This document shows positions 48,241 to 58,573 of a DNA stretch of 64,000 nt, in pieces (the stretch's first letter is position 1; the number at the start of each line of letters is the position of its first letter). The DNA lies in NCBI GenBank assembly GCA_038373865.1, contig JAXGGA010005870.1, positions 1 through 64,000 on the forward strand. The letters are read 5' to 3'. The position numbers were made by a program, and so were the translations under genes. This stretch comes from Uloborus plumipes. Lineage: Eukaryota > Arthropoda > Arachnida > Araneae > Uloboridae. A model generated the notes under the pieces. The model did no database searches. It saw only the letters and a list, made by a program, of their open reading frames with translations, and was not told the origin of the DNA.

Positions 48241-48255
48241 AGGTCACAGTGACCT
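48241..48255. promoter_or_regulatory. Perfect AGGTCAnnnTGACCT palindrome (ERE-type), site 1
   Basis: AGGTCACAGTGACCT is an exact IR3 nuclear-receptor palindrome within the left arm of the foldback element. Its core GGTCACAGTGACC is identical to the classical vitellogenin-type oestrogen response element. Function here is unknown. Confidence 0.5.
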
Positions 48256-48585
48256 CCCGAAAAATTTCATGATCGAAAAATTTGCTGACGTTCGGCAAAT
48301 TTGGAAACTATTGCAACATTGATAGTTTTTAATGATACATTTTTCTCACGTGTGCTTGATCGTATCCTGTAAAAATTTAAGTTTCAGTGCCCATAGAGTA
48401 TCTTATACTTCTCAAGAAGATTTTCTTAATTTGCCAAAGGAATTTCCCAATTGTTCGAAGGATAAAACACAATCAAGCCCACATGATTATAAATAAATAA
48501 ATAAATAGAAAATTTCTATGTTGCAGTATAGTTTCTAAAGTTTCTGAATCTTCAGAAAATTTTTCCGAATATGAAATTTTTCTGG

Positions 48586-48600
48586 AGGTCACAGTGACCT
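48586..48600. promoter_or_regulatory. Perfect ERE-type palindrome, site 2
   Basis: AGGTCACAGTGACCT, flanked by GG and CC, sits in the internal duplication of the foldback element. A decayed partner, AGGTCACTGTAATCT, lies at 49126-49140. Confidence 0.5.
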
Positions 48601-50030
48601 CCTTTGACTTCCCATTGGGGAACCTCTAAAAATACCTCACAGTATTTAAATTTTCGAATATTTCTAGTCATTGCCCAGCTAGTAACATGTAAATTCAATA
48701 ATTCCCTCAGTAACGATTCATCGTTTTTTGATATATAATTGCAATAAGAAGCTAAAAGTTCTAAAAATTTACACAATTAAATGCTGTGATTCTTTTTCAC
48801 TATTATTTTTCACTCAAAAATTACGATACACATATACATAAATTATTATCATATATTTTAAGTTTTAGCAGATCTGACCTACATACTGGACACATTTTAC
48901 TACGGAAGAACGTATCAAAATCTGATACATTTTTTTTGTAAAACTAGAAGAGACCCCTGGCCGCTTCATTTTGTACGTCGTTTTACACATATGCAGGTAT
49001 CATATAATATACAAAAATAATTATAACATGTAAAAAATAAATAAATAGAAAAGTTCAATGTTGCAGTATTGTTTCCAACTTTGCCGAATCATCACTAAAA
49101 TTTTTCGATCATGAAATTTTTCGGGAGGTCACTGTAATCTCCCACTAGAATGCATCTGAAGATACCTCACCGAATTTACTTTTTCCAATATTTCAAAGCT
49201 AGTAATATGTGCATTCAATAACAGTCTCAGGATTTCACGTTTTTTGAGTTAGTAGCAATTAAAAAACTAAAAATTATAAAAAATTTAGGCAAAATTAAGT
49301 GTTTTTAGCCTTTTTCTCTTTCCCTATACAAATTTAAATATGTCATTACTATATACTTAGAGTTTCAACAGATCTGACCTACTTGATGGACACATTTTAC
49401 TATGAGAAAAAAGCATTAAAATGAGCTACAAAAAAAAAAAAAAAATATTTTCTTGAAAACGAGACGAGACCCCACGCAACTTTTTTTTTTTACGTTATTC
49501 CACACATCTGTGGGTTCCATAATCCATGAAAGCTTTTTTCCCCTAGAGTTGCTGTTTTGAGTTAAATGCGATCAAAAAACCGTAAATTTTGAAAATTTGA
49601 AAAATGTCGAAGTCTTTTTCTCTTCAAAGCAATGATATATTAAACAATTTTCGTGCCACATATTCTCTTTATGGTATAAATTTTCAGTATATGTTAAAAA
49701 AATTTCAGGGGGTTGCTTTTAGGGGGGAAATAACGCAGTTCAAAGTCGAGCGAAAATGGTCTAAAAACCATACTTTGCGGCCCCTTAACTAAAGAAAGCA
49801 ACACACCCCAACCCAGTGGTTGGAAAAACTACATATTTTTTGTAGCGAACTACAACTACAACTACTTTCTTATAAATGTAGTTAACTACAGCTACAACTA
49901 CTTTTTTTTCAATGTAGCGCGCTACACTACTTTTGAAAAGTAGTCGCTACTTCGCTACTTTTCAAAAAAATATGAGAAAAAAACTGAATTTTCATTGTAG
50001 GAATTTAATTTTGAGCTTCAGGGGGGTTGG

Positions 50031-50756
50031 CACGGACGTAGCTAGGGGGGTTAAGCTGCACCCCCCAGATCAGAGCCAATGGGAGGTCACTGTGACCTCC
50101 CATTTTATTTATTTTTTTGACAAACGATTTTGTCCCCTTTCCTGCTTTTCATTGCAACATGCTGGTGCAGACAAATAAGTTCGTATTTTATTACTCGGTG
50201 AAATTTGGAATTTCATTCGGTCATTGAGAGTCTCCCCCCCCCCTTCGCCTCCTCTCCCATCAATAAGTTTTAAGTCCTTGGCGCCACTTATCAGAAATCA
50301 GCTTCATTCTTTACCTAACACGGATCCTTGTACCAAACCCAAATTTGTCTTTTAGCATGAAAACAACTTTTTTAATCTGAGTATGCGAAGAATAAAAATT
50401 TTAGGGTGAAATATTGTAAGTAAGCTTGCTTGTTTTTGAGGAGAAAATTCAATTTACCGAATAAAACTCTGAACTTTACTGAATGATTAAAAAATAAATA
50501 AATAAAATACAAGAATGCATTCTTATCTATGTCTACTGTAAGAGACGTGAGGCATCACGAAAATAAATAAATTAATCAATTAAAGAAAAAAAATAAAATA
50601 AAATGAAGAAGTTCAGCCTTACAATACTGTCTCAATGTTTTCAAATTTCATCAGCCAATTTGTATCGGATAAGAACTTTTTGGGAGGTCAGAGTGACCTC
50701 CTATTGGGGTGTCACTACTTGCACACCCCTAACGTGAGTCCTGGCTACGTCCTTGA
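50031..50756. mobile_element. 726-bp hAT-type MITE with subterminal ERE palindromes
   Basis: The 8-bp TSD GGGGTTGG lies at 50023-50030 and 50757-50764. Ends are CACGGACGTAGCTAGG and CCTGGCTACGTCCTTGA. AGGTCACTGTGACCT (50084-50098) and AGGTCAGAGTGACCT (50685-50699) sit about 53 and 57 bp from the two ends. Confidence 0.75.
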
Positions 50757-51015
50757 GGGGTTGGGTCTCGGTCTGGACACCATCCCTATTAATACGCCAC
50801 CGATAAAATGAAATGAAAACGTTTTTCCAATTATGTCAAATGATGTCAAAAATATTTAATAATTGATTTTTATTATTTTAATATATATCAATACTCCATC
50901 ACTAAAGAAGCAAAACTAAAGAAATATGAAAAACATACAAAACGGTACTAGTATTCATTATGAAATATTAATAAATAAGCTATCTGAAGTGTGAAACATA
51001 ACTTAGAAGGCTTAA

Positions 51016-51715
51016 GGGGTTACAGTACCTCAAAAATGACCAAAAGACCAAAAAAATTTTTATTGCTTATTTCAAAAGTAAAAGTTATTTAAAACACTCA
51101 GAAAAAAACAGCATTGTTCTAGCTAAATTATTTAAAAAGTTATGAGTGACTTTAAGGCATACAGGCTATGTGTTCTAATGGAAAAGCCAAACTTTAAAGT
51201 GCTTTTTCTCGGTGATCAGTTTTTAGTGTTTCTATGTTACTAGAAATGCTAAGGAATTTTTTCTATTAAAGATATAACTTTAAAGCAATATTTTTTGCAC
51301 TCAGGATAATATATTTAACAAAACTGTGCATTGAATAAGCGTTTTATAAATTACAAAAATTTTTAGAGTTTGTCAAACCTCGAAGAACAAAATTTTCTAA
51401 GATTTTTTTACATAAAAGGTCACAAAATATTTTCTAATCAAAATATAAGAAAATGAATGCACAGATTTGTTGAGGTTCTCCTTGTGATCATTTCGCAAAA
51501 AGAAATTTTGAAATTAGTGCAGAAACAAAAAAGCCTTAGGGTTATAAAAAAACTGAAATTTTCTTACATTTTTCAAATTTTCAAAAAAAGTTTTCAAAAT
51601 TTTTGATGTTTGAAAATAAATTATTGATTTTTAAACAAGTGCAGAAACAAATATTTCAAAGAATTAACTTTTTCACTTAAATTAAAGAAATTTGTTAGAA
51701 AGGTACTGTAACCCC
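51016..51715. mobile_element. 700-bp TTAA-type MITE
   Basis: Inverted ends GGGGTTACAGTACCT and AGGTACTGTAACCCC lie between TTAA at 51012-51015 and 51716-51719. TTAA with a GGGG start could be Kolobok- or piggyBac-like. Non-coding, AT-rich interior. Confidence 0.85.
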
Positions 51716-51724
51716 TTAACTTAC

Positions 51725-52021
51725 TTCAATATGCAATTTTAAATTGTATGCAGATGACTTAGAAACAGAAAGTTTTTTGTTCAAAGTGCAAAGTTTGCAC
51801 GAAACTGTAAAATTTCCATTTTCACTCTTTTCAACAACTGTGAAGTATTTATTAGACGCCGGACAGGGCAGCTCGATATTGTCATCTTCTATCAAATTTG
51901 TATCCTCTTCTATTAAAATTGCTGCCATGTTTGGTGGATATTGGAACATTAATCCAATTGAGCATTGAGCGCTAAAGCATTCATTTACATGACATTCTCG
52001 GTTGCTATAAAACACTAACAC
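51725..52021 (-). pseudogene. BED zinc-finger exon of the hAT element
   Basis: The frame starts at ATG 52021, or more likely at the internal MAAILIEEDTNLIEDD. It contains NKYFTVVEKSENGNFTVSC, CKLC and SSAYNLKLHIE, the N-terminal half of a BED finger (C-x2-C ... H). It ends at a GTAAGT donor (51724-51719). The TTAA MITE is inserted right at this donor, and the rest of the transposase is lost. Confidence 0.6.
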
Positions 52022-53211
52022 TCAGTTATCGCTTATTCATAAATTTTCCTTCCTCAGCCATGCACTATATTCAATGCAAATATTGACGGAATATGAAAAT
52101 GATGACGCCAAAGAAACCAATGCCGTCTAACATATAGAACGTATGTCGTCAAAATGATATGACTGAGGTCAGCTCGAATTTGTATGATTCATTTTTCTCA
52201 CTGCTTTCGCTAATGTAATCGTGTACGATATGCGCCAGTCAGACTCGATTGAATCTTATTTTTTTTTTCGTTTTTTTTTCTTTTTTTTTTTTTGCTCCAT
52301 TAGAAAGTAGTTTTATGAAATCGCTACAAACTACAATATTTTTGTATCGCGCTACTCACTACACTACTTTCTTTAAAAAGTAGTGCGCTACACTACAAAC
52401 TACTAAAAAATGTAGCTACTACAGTAGTTTCGCTACTTGTAGCGCGCTACTTCCGACCACTGCCCCAACCCAAATAACTATGGGGTCCTCATAACTACAC
52501 ATTGTACAATCAATAAATGTAAACATAACCATAGGGTGGCGTTTCTGTAAAAAACTACAGCGCACTGAAATGCGTCTTTCAGCCGTTTTACCAAAAAAGC
52601 GCTGTATAACATCAAACTTTGGGAATTTTTACCGAGCGAACAAAATTTTTTTGGGGGGCTACAAACTTCAGAATGTTCATTTCTCATGACCTACTTTGAC
52701 ATATAGAAAAATGAGGAAAATCAAAAATGGTCACTGCCACACCTTGTTCGAATTTCAAAATAATGGCTCTTAATACGTAGGGGAGAGCGGGGCACAGTGG
52801 GACAATTTTCATTTCGTTTTTCATAATTCCCTTAATTTTTTGAATTGCTTTAAAATTTTAATAACTCTCCTTTGAGTGGACTATGTATACAGGATACTAT
52901 ATATACATAGCTCACAAAATGTATGAAAGCTACTTTTTGATGAGACTTAAAAATAGTTATAAAAACTAAGCTAATGTGAGAACTAAAAATTTTAAGTAGA
53001 ATGACGTTCAATGCATTAAAAGTATTGCAATTCAATGACGTTAAATAATAAATTAAAGAATAAGAAAATGGGAACGATAGAATCGTTATCAAAATTTCAT
53101 TTTAACTTAGAAAAACATCCGAAGATTTTGAACATACTGCGGCACAATAGGGGCCAGAGTACACCGGTTGAGAAGCACTCTTTGAACCTAATTATTGCCG
53201 GTACATTTTAA

Positions 53212-53730
53212 CCCATTTATGCCCAGTAGCCTAAAAATGGGACGCTTGTTAGTTATTGCATACAAAAACCTGTAATGGGTATATCATTTTACTAAAGCTG
53301 TTTTTCACAAGTTAAATAGTCCTTCTTCTTGAGAAAACCTGATAGAACCACTAGTTGGACATCAGAGTTTATTTATTGACAGCTATTTTTAGACAAATCA
53401 TTCAAGCAACGATCCAGCATGGGTAGCCGCAGAAAGTAAAAGTTTTACGCGAGCTTTTTTTTTCATAAAATTGAACTATTTTAAAATGATTTGCTTAAAA
53501 TTGATCACAGATGCCTTCTGTAAGGTTACTTTGCAAAAGTCAAGTCAACTAAGGTCGTATTTTGCTCACATATCTGCCTAGTGTCCCATAAACAGGACGT
53601 TAAATAACTTAATAAATATGGCAACGGCGATCTATTTTACGCCTGAAATGTATGTAAACCATTTCATGTAAGAGTTTTAAGCAGAAAAAAATTGAAGAAA
53701 ATTGTTAAAAAAAACTTGGGCATAAATGGG
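53212..53730. mobile_element. 519-bp piggyBac-like MITE, TTAA TSD
   Basis: CCCATTTATGCCC and GGGCATAAATGGG ends lie between TTAA at 53208-53211 and 53731-53734. Sister of 8340-8853 (same ends, similar length, GGGACG-type internal motifs). Confidence 0.85.
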
Positions 53731-53989
53731 TTAATAGTCTCTGCTTAGGCACCTAATTATTTCTGCATCATTTTTTCAACTTTTAATGGGTGGGTCAAAC
53801 CTCCCTTTTCATCGAGCACCTCCCCTCAAGTGGGGAGGTTTGACCCGTTTTGAACACTCTTGAAAAATTAGTATTGAAAAACATTAATATATAATTAAAT
53901 TAAAAATAATAATGTAAAAAGTTGTGTAAAGTCTAACTTTGAAAAGATGGCACTTGAGTCCTCCTTTCTTTAGAATAGTTCATTTTTAT

Positions 53990-54780
53990 GAAGGGGTGAC
54001 AAGTAGAGGAAAACTGAAGAACGGATTTGCAAATACGTTATTGGCATAGCTCGAATACTTCGCCCAATTTAAGAAATTAGCCAAAGAGGTAAAATATTTT
54101 AATTTTGTGATGTCGAGGCAGATGTCTTATTGGACAGGTCATATTCTAAGAAAGTGGGTGGTCATTTGTTTTACCTCTTCGAACAGCCATTGGTCAAAGA
54201 CTGCAACGCCTCTGATAGCTCATTTTAATTGAAAATTGGCGAGAGGAGGGTTGCAATAAAGAACGTAAAATTTGTCATTTTTACTTTTCTGCCACCAAAA
54301 GCAGTTACTGCTGCAAATTACATTCAAAAGTAAATAACCACAGCAAAAATAAATTTGGAGCACTTTTTTTTTAAAAAAATTCAATTTATTCTAAAATTTT
54401 AAGTGTTACTCACCGAAATTTCGTACGTTATTCTTCACAATGATTATAAAACCAACATCTATAAAATTCAACCAACAAACGATAAATTAAAAATTCAATT
54501 CTCTCACTCAAGATATTTTTCTGCAATTTATATTGTCATAAATGACAATGTAGTACAAGAAATGTTGCAGGCGATAAATTTAGAATTGTTTGCTATAAAT
54601 GTTACCTCTTTTTCGGCCTCATCATTTCGATCAAGAAATTATTTCATCTTTCATAAAGAATGTCACACCACCAAAATGTGGCTAGACTCGCAAACATGGC
54701 ACAAGTCAATTTTTTCCTTCTCAACCTATTTTAAGGAATGGACTCGTTTTCTCATTTGATTAACAAGTGCCATTCTTCAT
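53990..54780 (+). repeat. Repeat family X, copy 1
   Basis: Blocks such as AAATTAGCCAAAGAGGTAAA, GGTTGCAATAAAGAA and TTAAGGAATGGACTCGTTTT recur in reverse order and orientation at 61249-61362 plus 62632-63080. This defines a dispersed element of about 0.8 kb. Confidence 0.6.
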
Positions 54781-55269
54781 GATTTTATTATACCAGACAT
54801 CATAAGGAAACAAATAATGCCAATTTATAAATTTTCTAACGGATAGAAAAAAAATAGATAAATGTATTTGTAAAATATGTACCTCAGAACCAGAAGGACG
54901 TAAGTCCAAAAATGGCGATTTTTCACTTTAATAGTGCATTGTATGTAGAATCTTATTTTGCATCGACCCATGAAAACGGTATTCTATAAAACAAAGCCCT
55001 TCACAATTATTTAGCACCATTAAAAGAGCGCGAGTCCTAGCCTTAGCATGCATCCGACAATCGTTTTTCCCCTCCCCTGAAAAGTTGAAAAAATGGACTA
55101 CGTTAGTCTGGTTCTGAGGTAGAGAAATGTGGGTCAAACCTGGCTAGTTTCCCCTACTACCAATCGCTCAAAATTTTCTTTTTTACTGAAACTGCATTCG
55201 TCAATCATCCGAAGAAAGTGTGAGTGGGGTTTTTGATTAATCCTAATTTATAAATTTATATTATTTTAG

Positions 55270-55476
55270 GTCGCAGCTTGCTGGCCGGGAACGACGATGA
55301 CATCGTGGACTGCATTCCTGCGGGCGTGGATGCCTTCCCCGACGACTTCCTGAGTCAGGAGCAGCGCCGCCATGGCGGCGTCGTCGTCCATTTCGTCATC
55401 CTGGCCTACATCTGCGCCATGACGGCAGTCGTCTGCGACAACTACTTCGTGCCCGCGCTCGAAGTCATTGTCGACA
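55270..55476 (+). CDS. SLC24/NCKX K+-dependent Na+/Ca2+ exchanger, exon a
   Basis: Acceptor TTTTAG, donor GTGAGT, 207 nt, entering with two bases of a split codon. It encodes RSLLAGNDDDIVDC, then the family signature AFPDDFLSQEQRRHGGVVVH, and a membrane helix FVILAYICAMTAVVCDNYFV leading to PALEVIVD. In NCKX3/4-type exchangers this is the extracellular segment and first helix of the N-terminal bundle. These proteins export Ca2+ plus K+ in exchange for Na+ at the plasma membrane. GC content is far above the surroundings, as expected for a real exon. Upstream exons (signal or first helix) are not found in this window. Confidence 0.92.
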
Positions 55477-55531
55477 GTGAGTACACGACATTCCTCGACT
55501 CTTGTGAATTTTCGCCTTTTATTTATTTACT

Positions 55532-56195
55532 AGCTGCGTTTCCCGGCTCTGCCCGGTATACCTTGAGAACATAATTTATGTCAAGTAACGCATGTCTATA
55601 AAAGTCCCGATTAGATTCAAGTCGACATTTTGCGCAGCACGAAAACTGAATCAATCGCCAAAAAAAGTTTTAAATACCTGCTACAGGAAGAGCAAAAGCA
55701 AGAATTTTATTTGTTTATGTTCAAGAACAAAATGGCAACACCTTTTCGTTATCAACAATTGATTTCACGCTATTTAATTTCTTTCACGCTCGTGCAGACG
55801 ATTTTTATAAATCCAATTTGGAATGGATATTTCCAAATTTTCAAATGCTCGTATCTTTCTTCAGGGTGGAGATAGCGATCAGTGGTTGAAGGAAACCTTC
55901 CTACCAGGTACTTTTTACGTTCTTTCGAATGAGACCAAGATCGAGAAGATCCGATAAGTATTTCGCTAAATAGAGCCATTTTGAAGTAGAAAGAGCCAAT
56001 TTGAAGTCCTTTATTCGAAATGCGAACGGATCGGTATTTTTTTCCCGCTCAAAAATCACCCTTTGATCCTTCCCGGCTGCCCAAGTATCTCCCTGCCAAA
56101 TTTCGTCCAGATCCGACGTAAACTGTGGATTTGTATAAGGTGCACACACACACACATATTCTTTGTTTTATTTGTATGGATTAATAGTATAGATT
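55532..56195. mobile_element. Non-LTR (RTE-like) 3' fragment in NCKX intron a/b
   Basis: It begins ACTAGCTGCGTTTCCCGGCT, continues through TTCCCGGCTGCCCAAGTAT and AATTTCGTCCAGATCCGACG, and ends in (AC)n and GGATTAATAGTATAG. The pattern (TAGCTG + CCCGG, ...CCAAATTTC...) matches the repeat at 61363-62160. Clade assignment is tentative. Confidence 0.45.
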
Positions 56196-56680
56196 TATTT
56201 TGTCACACGCTTTCAAAGTAACAACTGCAGAATTACTAGGTTTTCTGCAGGAAGTTGGACTTCCATGAAGTTCGGTTAGAAATGGTACAGCTCCTGCTTG
56301 AGCAATATTAACTTAAGAAGAAGCTGTATTGATACTAGAAAAGTATATGGAATATCCGTTTCTTACAGATTTTCTAGTAGTAATCTCAGTTTCCTAGAGA
56401 TTACCCGAACGCTTTTCATGATTCTTTTTTCTCAGTATAGCTTGTTCAATGCACTTGCAGGGGTGTGACATTTTCCCGCAGTCATACCCGCAACACTTAC
56501 AAATAATTATTTTTCAAGGGCAAAAATTTGTTTTGGAGCAGCGGTAGTCAACCTGATCTCTTCCACCCACTAGTGAGCGTTTTCTGTTTTCACCGATGGG
56601 CGGTAGCAGCTTAATCCACTTTAGGTTATAGTATATTGAATATCTAGATTGAGATTTCAAAAAGAGTTCTCTTCTTTTAG

Positions 56681-56764
56681 AGCTGAAACTGTCCCCAGAC
56701 GTTGCGGGAGCGACCTTCATGGCCATGGGAGCTTCGGCGCCAGAACTCTTCTCTTCCATAGCGG
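56681..56764 (+). CDS. NCKX-type exchanger, exon b (alpha-1 repeat, first part)
   Basis: Acceptor TTTTAG, donor GTGAGT, 84 nt, phases 1 and 1 (A|AG; G|GC). It encodes KLKLSPDVAGATFMAMGASA then PELFSSIA: the alpha-1 ion-binding helix with the conserved Glu of SAPELF. Typical NCKX has GGSAPELF or GSSAPELF, so MGASAPELF is a mild variant. Confidence 0.95.
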
Positions 56765-56798
56765 GTGAGTGTCGTTCTCAACTTCTCTTGCTGAGTTA

Positions 56799-57842
56799 GG
56801 GCGCTTTTACACTTGACGACACGACAACGACGAAAGTCGGACGGTAATACAGCAACGATAAGTACCGTGTCGTGTCGTTTATAGCACTGCTTTTCCACTC
56901 AAACGATATCGTTTCTCCGAACGGGTCATTTTCCATCGCATTTCATTTCGAGATAGCACTGTGCTCACACGTATATTATTATGGCTCCTTCATTTATCAG
57001 ATTACGACTGTTATATTTACTTTACTTCCAGAAAAAGAAAACAAATGAAAAATACGATATTGAGTGCATGATATTCACAACTTTATTACATTCTCACTCA
57101 CCTTGTTTACTAAGAACGAAACGCATACTATCTGCTGGAATTGCAGAGCGATAAATGGCGGATCTAACTCCCAAAAGTTTGCCATAGAACTTTTTAAAAT
57201 TAAGTCCACAGTTCGCCATGATATAAGTTGGTCGTCGCAATATAGTTTTGTTTTGTTTTCGTAATTGTAGTGCTCTTTAGTACTAAGCGAGTGTATCCCC
57301 ATTTCGTTATAATGAAGAGAATTCGTTAACAAATATGTTTCGTTGTCAATCGTCTCTTCGTTGACACCATCGCTTCTTTGCGAATAGATTCGCCATTTAT
57401 CCCTCGGCGGCGCCAACACTGTCAGAATGAAAACTTGAGTTTTTTTTTGTTGCATTAAAAATCGTCTGAGCAACAATAATGAAACAAAATACCAACTAAA
57501 ATGAATAAAATTGTTTTATTGCTACATCTTTTGTTTATCGTCTGCAAATTGAAGCTTATATTTATTAATAAAGAGATGTCGAATTTAAACGCAATTGCTA
57601 TATAGTTCGAAGAAAGTAAACAGATGGATGAGTATCGTCCCGATTTTAAAGGAGAGACGGATGCCATCCGACACGAATGGGACGACAAACGACAGCGTTC
57701 GGTCGGAGACGGCAGAATCGTCCTGGAATCGGGAGATGGAAAAGCGCATAGCATATTTTAATGCATTTTGCGTGCTCCAATGTCGGATGACGACAATCGC
57801 TTACGATTTATCGTTGCCGTGTCGGTAAGTGTAAAAGCGCCC
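56799..57842. mobile_element. 1.04-kb PIF/Harbinger-like element in NCKX intron b/c
   Basis: Inverted ends GGGCGCTTTTACACTTGACG and AAGTGTAAAAGCGCCC are flanked by TTA (56796-56798 and 57843-57845). The 3-bp TWA site suits PIF/Harbinger. Subterminal CGACACGACAACGA / TCGTTGCCGTGTCG extends the inverted repeat. Frames inside (57075-57476 minus, 57595-57828 plus) may be coding relics, but I see no DDE triad. It starts only 34 bp after the exon b donor. Confidence 0.65.
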
Positions 57843-57928
57843 TTAATCCTAGCACTATCAATTGAATCGGCAGTTTGAAGAAGGGAACGAAGACCAAAAT
57901 TTCAAAATTGGGTTTTTTCGTGATTATA

Positions 57929-58569
57929 CAGGGTGTCCACTCCAATCGTGGACCAATAGCTAATTTCTAAACCGTTAGAGATAAGCATATAGTTTATTTT
58001 GGAAAAAATCTCCAAATTACGAAAGGAATTTTGGGTCTATTCAATGTTTTTCAAAAAATCAAATTTTGAAAGAGTTACGAAATTTAAATTTTTATACAGC
58101 CCCCCAGTCCTATCAATCATATTTAGTAAAACATTCTTGACACTATAACGTTTAAAACTTAAAAAAAGTCACTGTTCTACGACAAAAATTGACCGAGTTA
58201 TGACGTTTTGAAAAATCAAGATTTTGAAGGATTTCGCATACGGTCCCTCTCGATGACGTCATGAAACAATGCAAAATCTTGATTTTTCAAAACGTCATAA
58301 CTCGGTCAATTTTTGTGGTAGAAGAGTGATTTTTTTTTAGTTTTAAACGTTACAGTGTCAAGAATGTTTTACTAAATATGATTGATAGGACTGGGGGGCT
58401 GTATAAAAATTTAAATTTCGTAACTCTTTCAAAATTTGATTTTTTGAAAAACATTGAATAGACCCAAAATTCCTTTCGTAATTTGGAGATTTTTTTCTAA
58501 ATAAACTCTATGCTTATCTCTAACGGTTTAGAAATTAGCTATTGGTCCACGATTGGAGTGGACACCCTG
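57929..58569. mobile_element. 641-bp near-perfect hairpin (foldback MITE), TATA flanks
   Basis: Two arms of about 295 nt are almost exact reverse complements. They start CAGGGTGTCCACTCCAATCG and end in the reverse complement, flanked by TATA (57925-57928, 58570-58573). The loop, about 58229-58276, contains TGACGTCA. Non-coding. Confidence 0.9.
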
Positions 58570-58573
58570 TATA

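Larger units (their letters stand above)
49814..52462. mobile_element. 2.65-kb hAT transposon, 8-bp TSD CCCCAACC
   Basis: CCCCAACC at 49806-49813 and 52463-52470 flanks CAGTGGTTGGAA and TTCCGACCACTG ends. Subterminal regions are dense in GTAGCGC/GCGCTAC and CTACAACTAC motifs. A BED-type zinc-finger exon remnant lies at 51725-52021, minus. Two further elements are nested inside (50031-50756, 51016-51715). The catalytic domain is not visible. Confidence 0.9.
47257..52769. mobile_element. Foldback transposon with ~1-kb arms, TTAA TSD, carrying nested hAT
   Basis: TTAA at 47253-47256 and 52770-52773 bounds inverted ends GAGCCATTATTTTGAAA / TTTCAAAATAATGGCTC. The left arm (47257 to about 48320) pairs with about 49055-49805 plus 52471-52769. 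Between the arms is a partial tandem duplication (about 48500-48900 against 49020-49400). A hAT at 49814-52462 splits the right arm. Excluding it, the element is about 2.9 kb and has no coding capacity I recognise. Confidence 0.8.
52780..55154. repeat. Composite repeat block with GGGGAGAG / TTTCCCC borders
   Basis: TA-flanked GGGGAGAGCGGGGCACAGTG at the left and GTTTCCCC at the right could be the ends of one element, but their inverted match is short. A palindrome GGGTCAAACCTCCC / GGGGAGGTTTGACCC lies near 53790-53846. Contains the piggyBac-like MITE and repeat family X. ORF 54403-54759 lies in family X and has no domain. Confidence 0.35.

Noticed and set aside
54403..54759. 118-codon plus-strand ORF
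   Set aside because: It lies in dispersed repeat family X; only the tail is shared with the second copy, where it is antisense and broken.
52780..55154. Single TA-flanked transposon spanning this block
   Set aside because: The supposed ends match over only a few bases; listed as a composite block instead.
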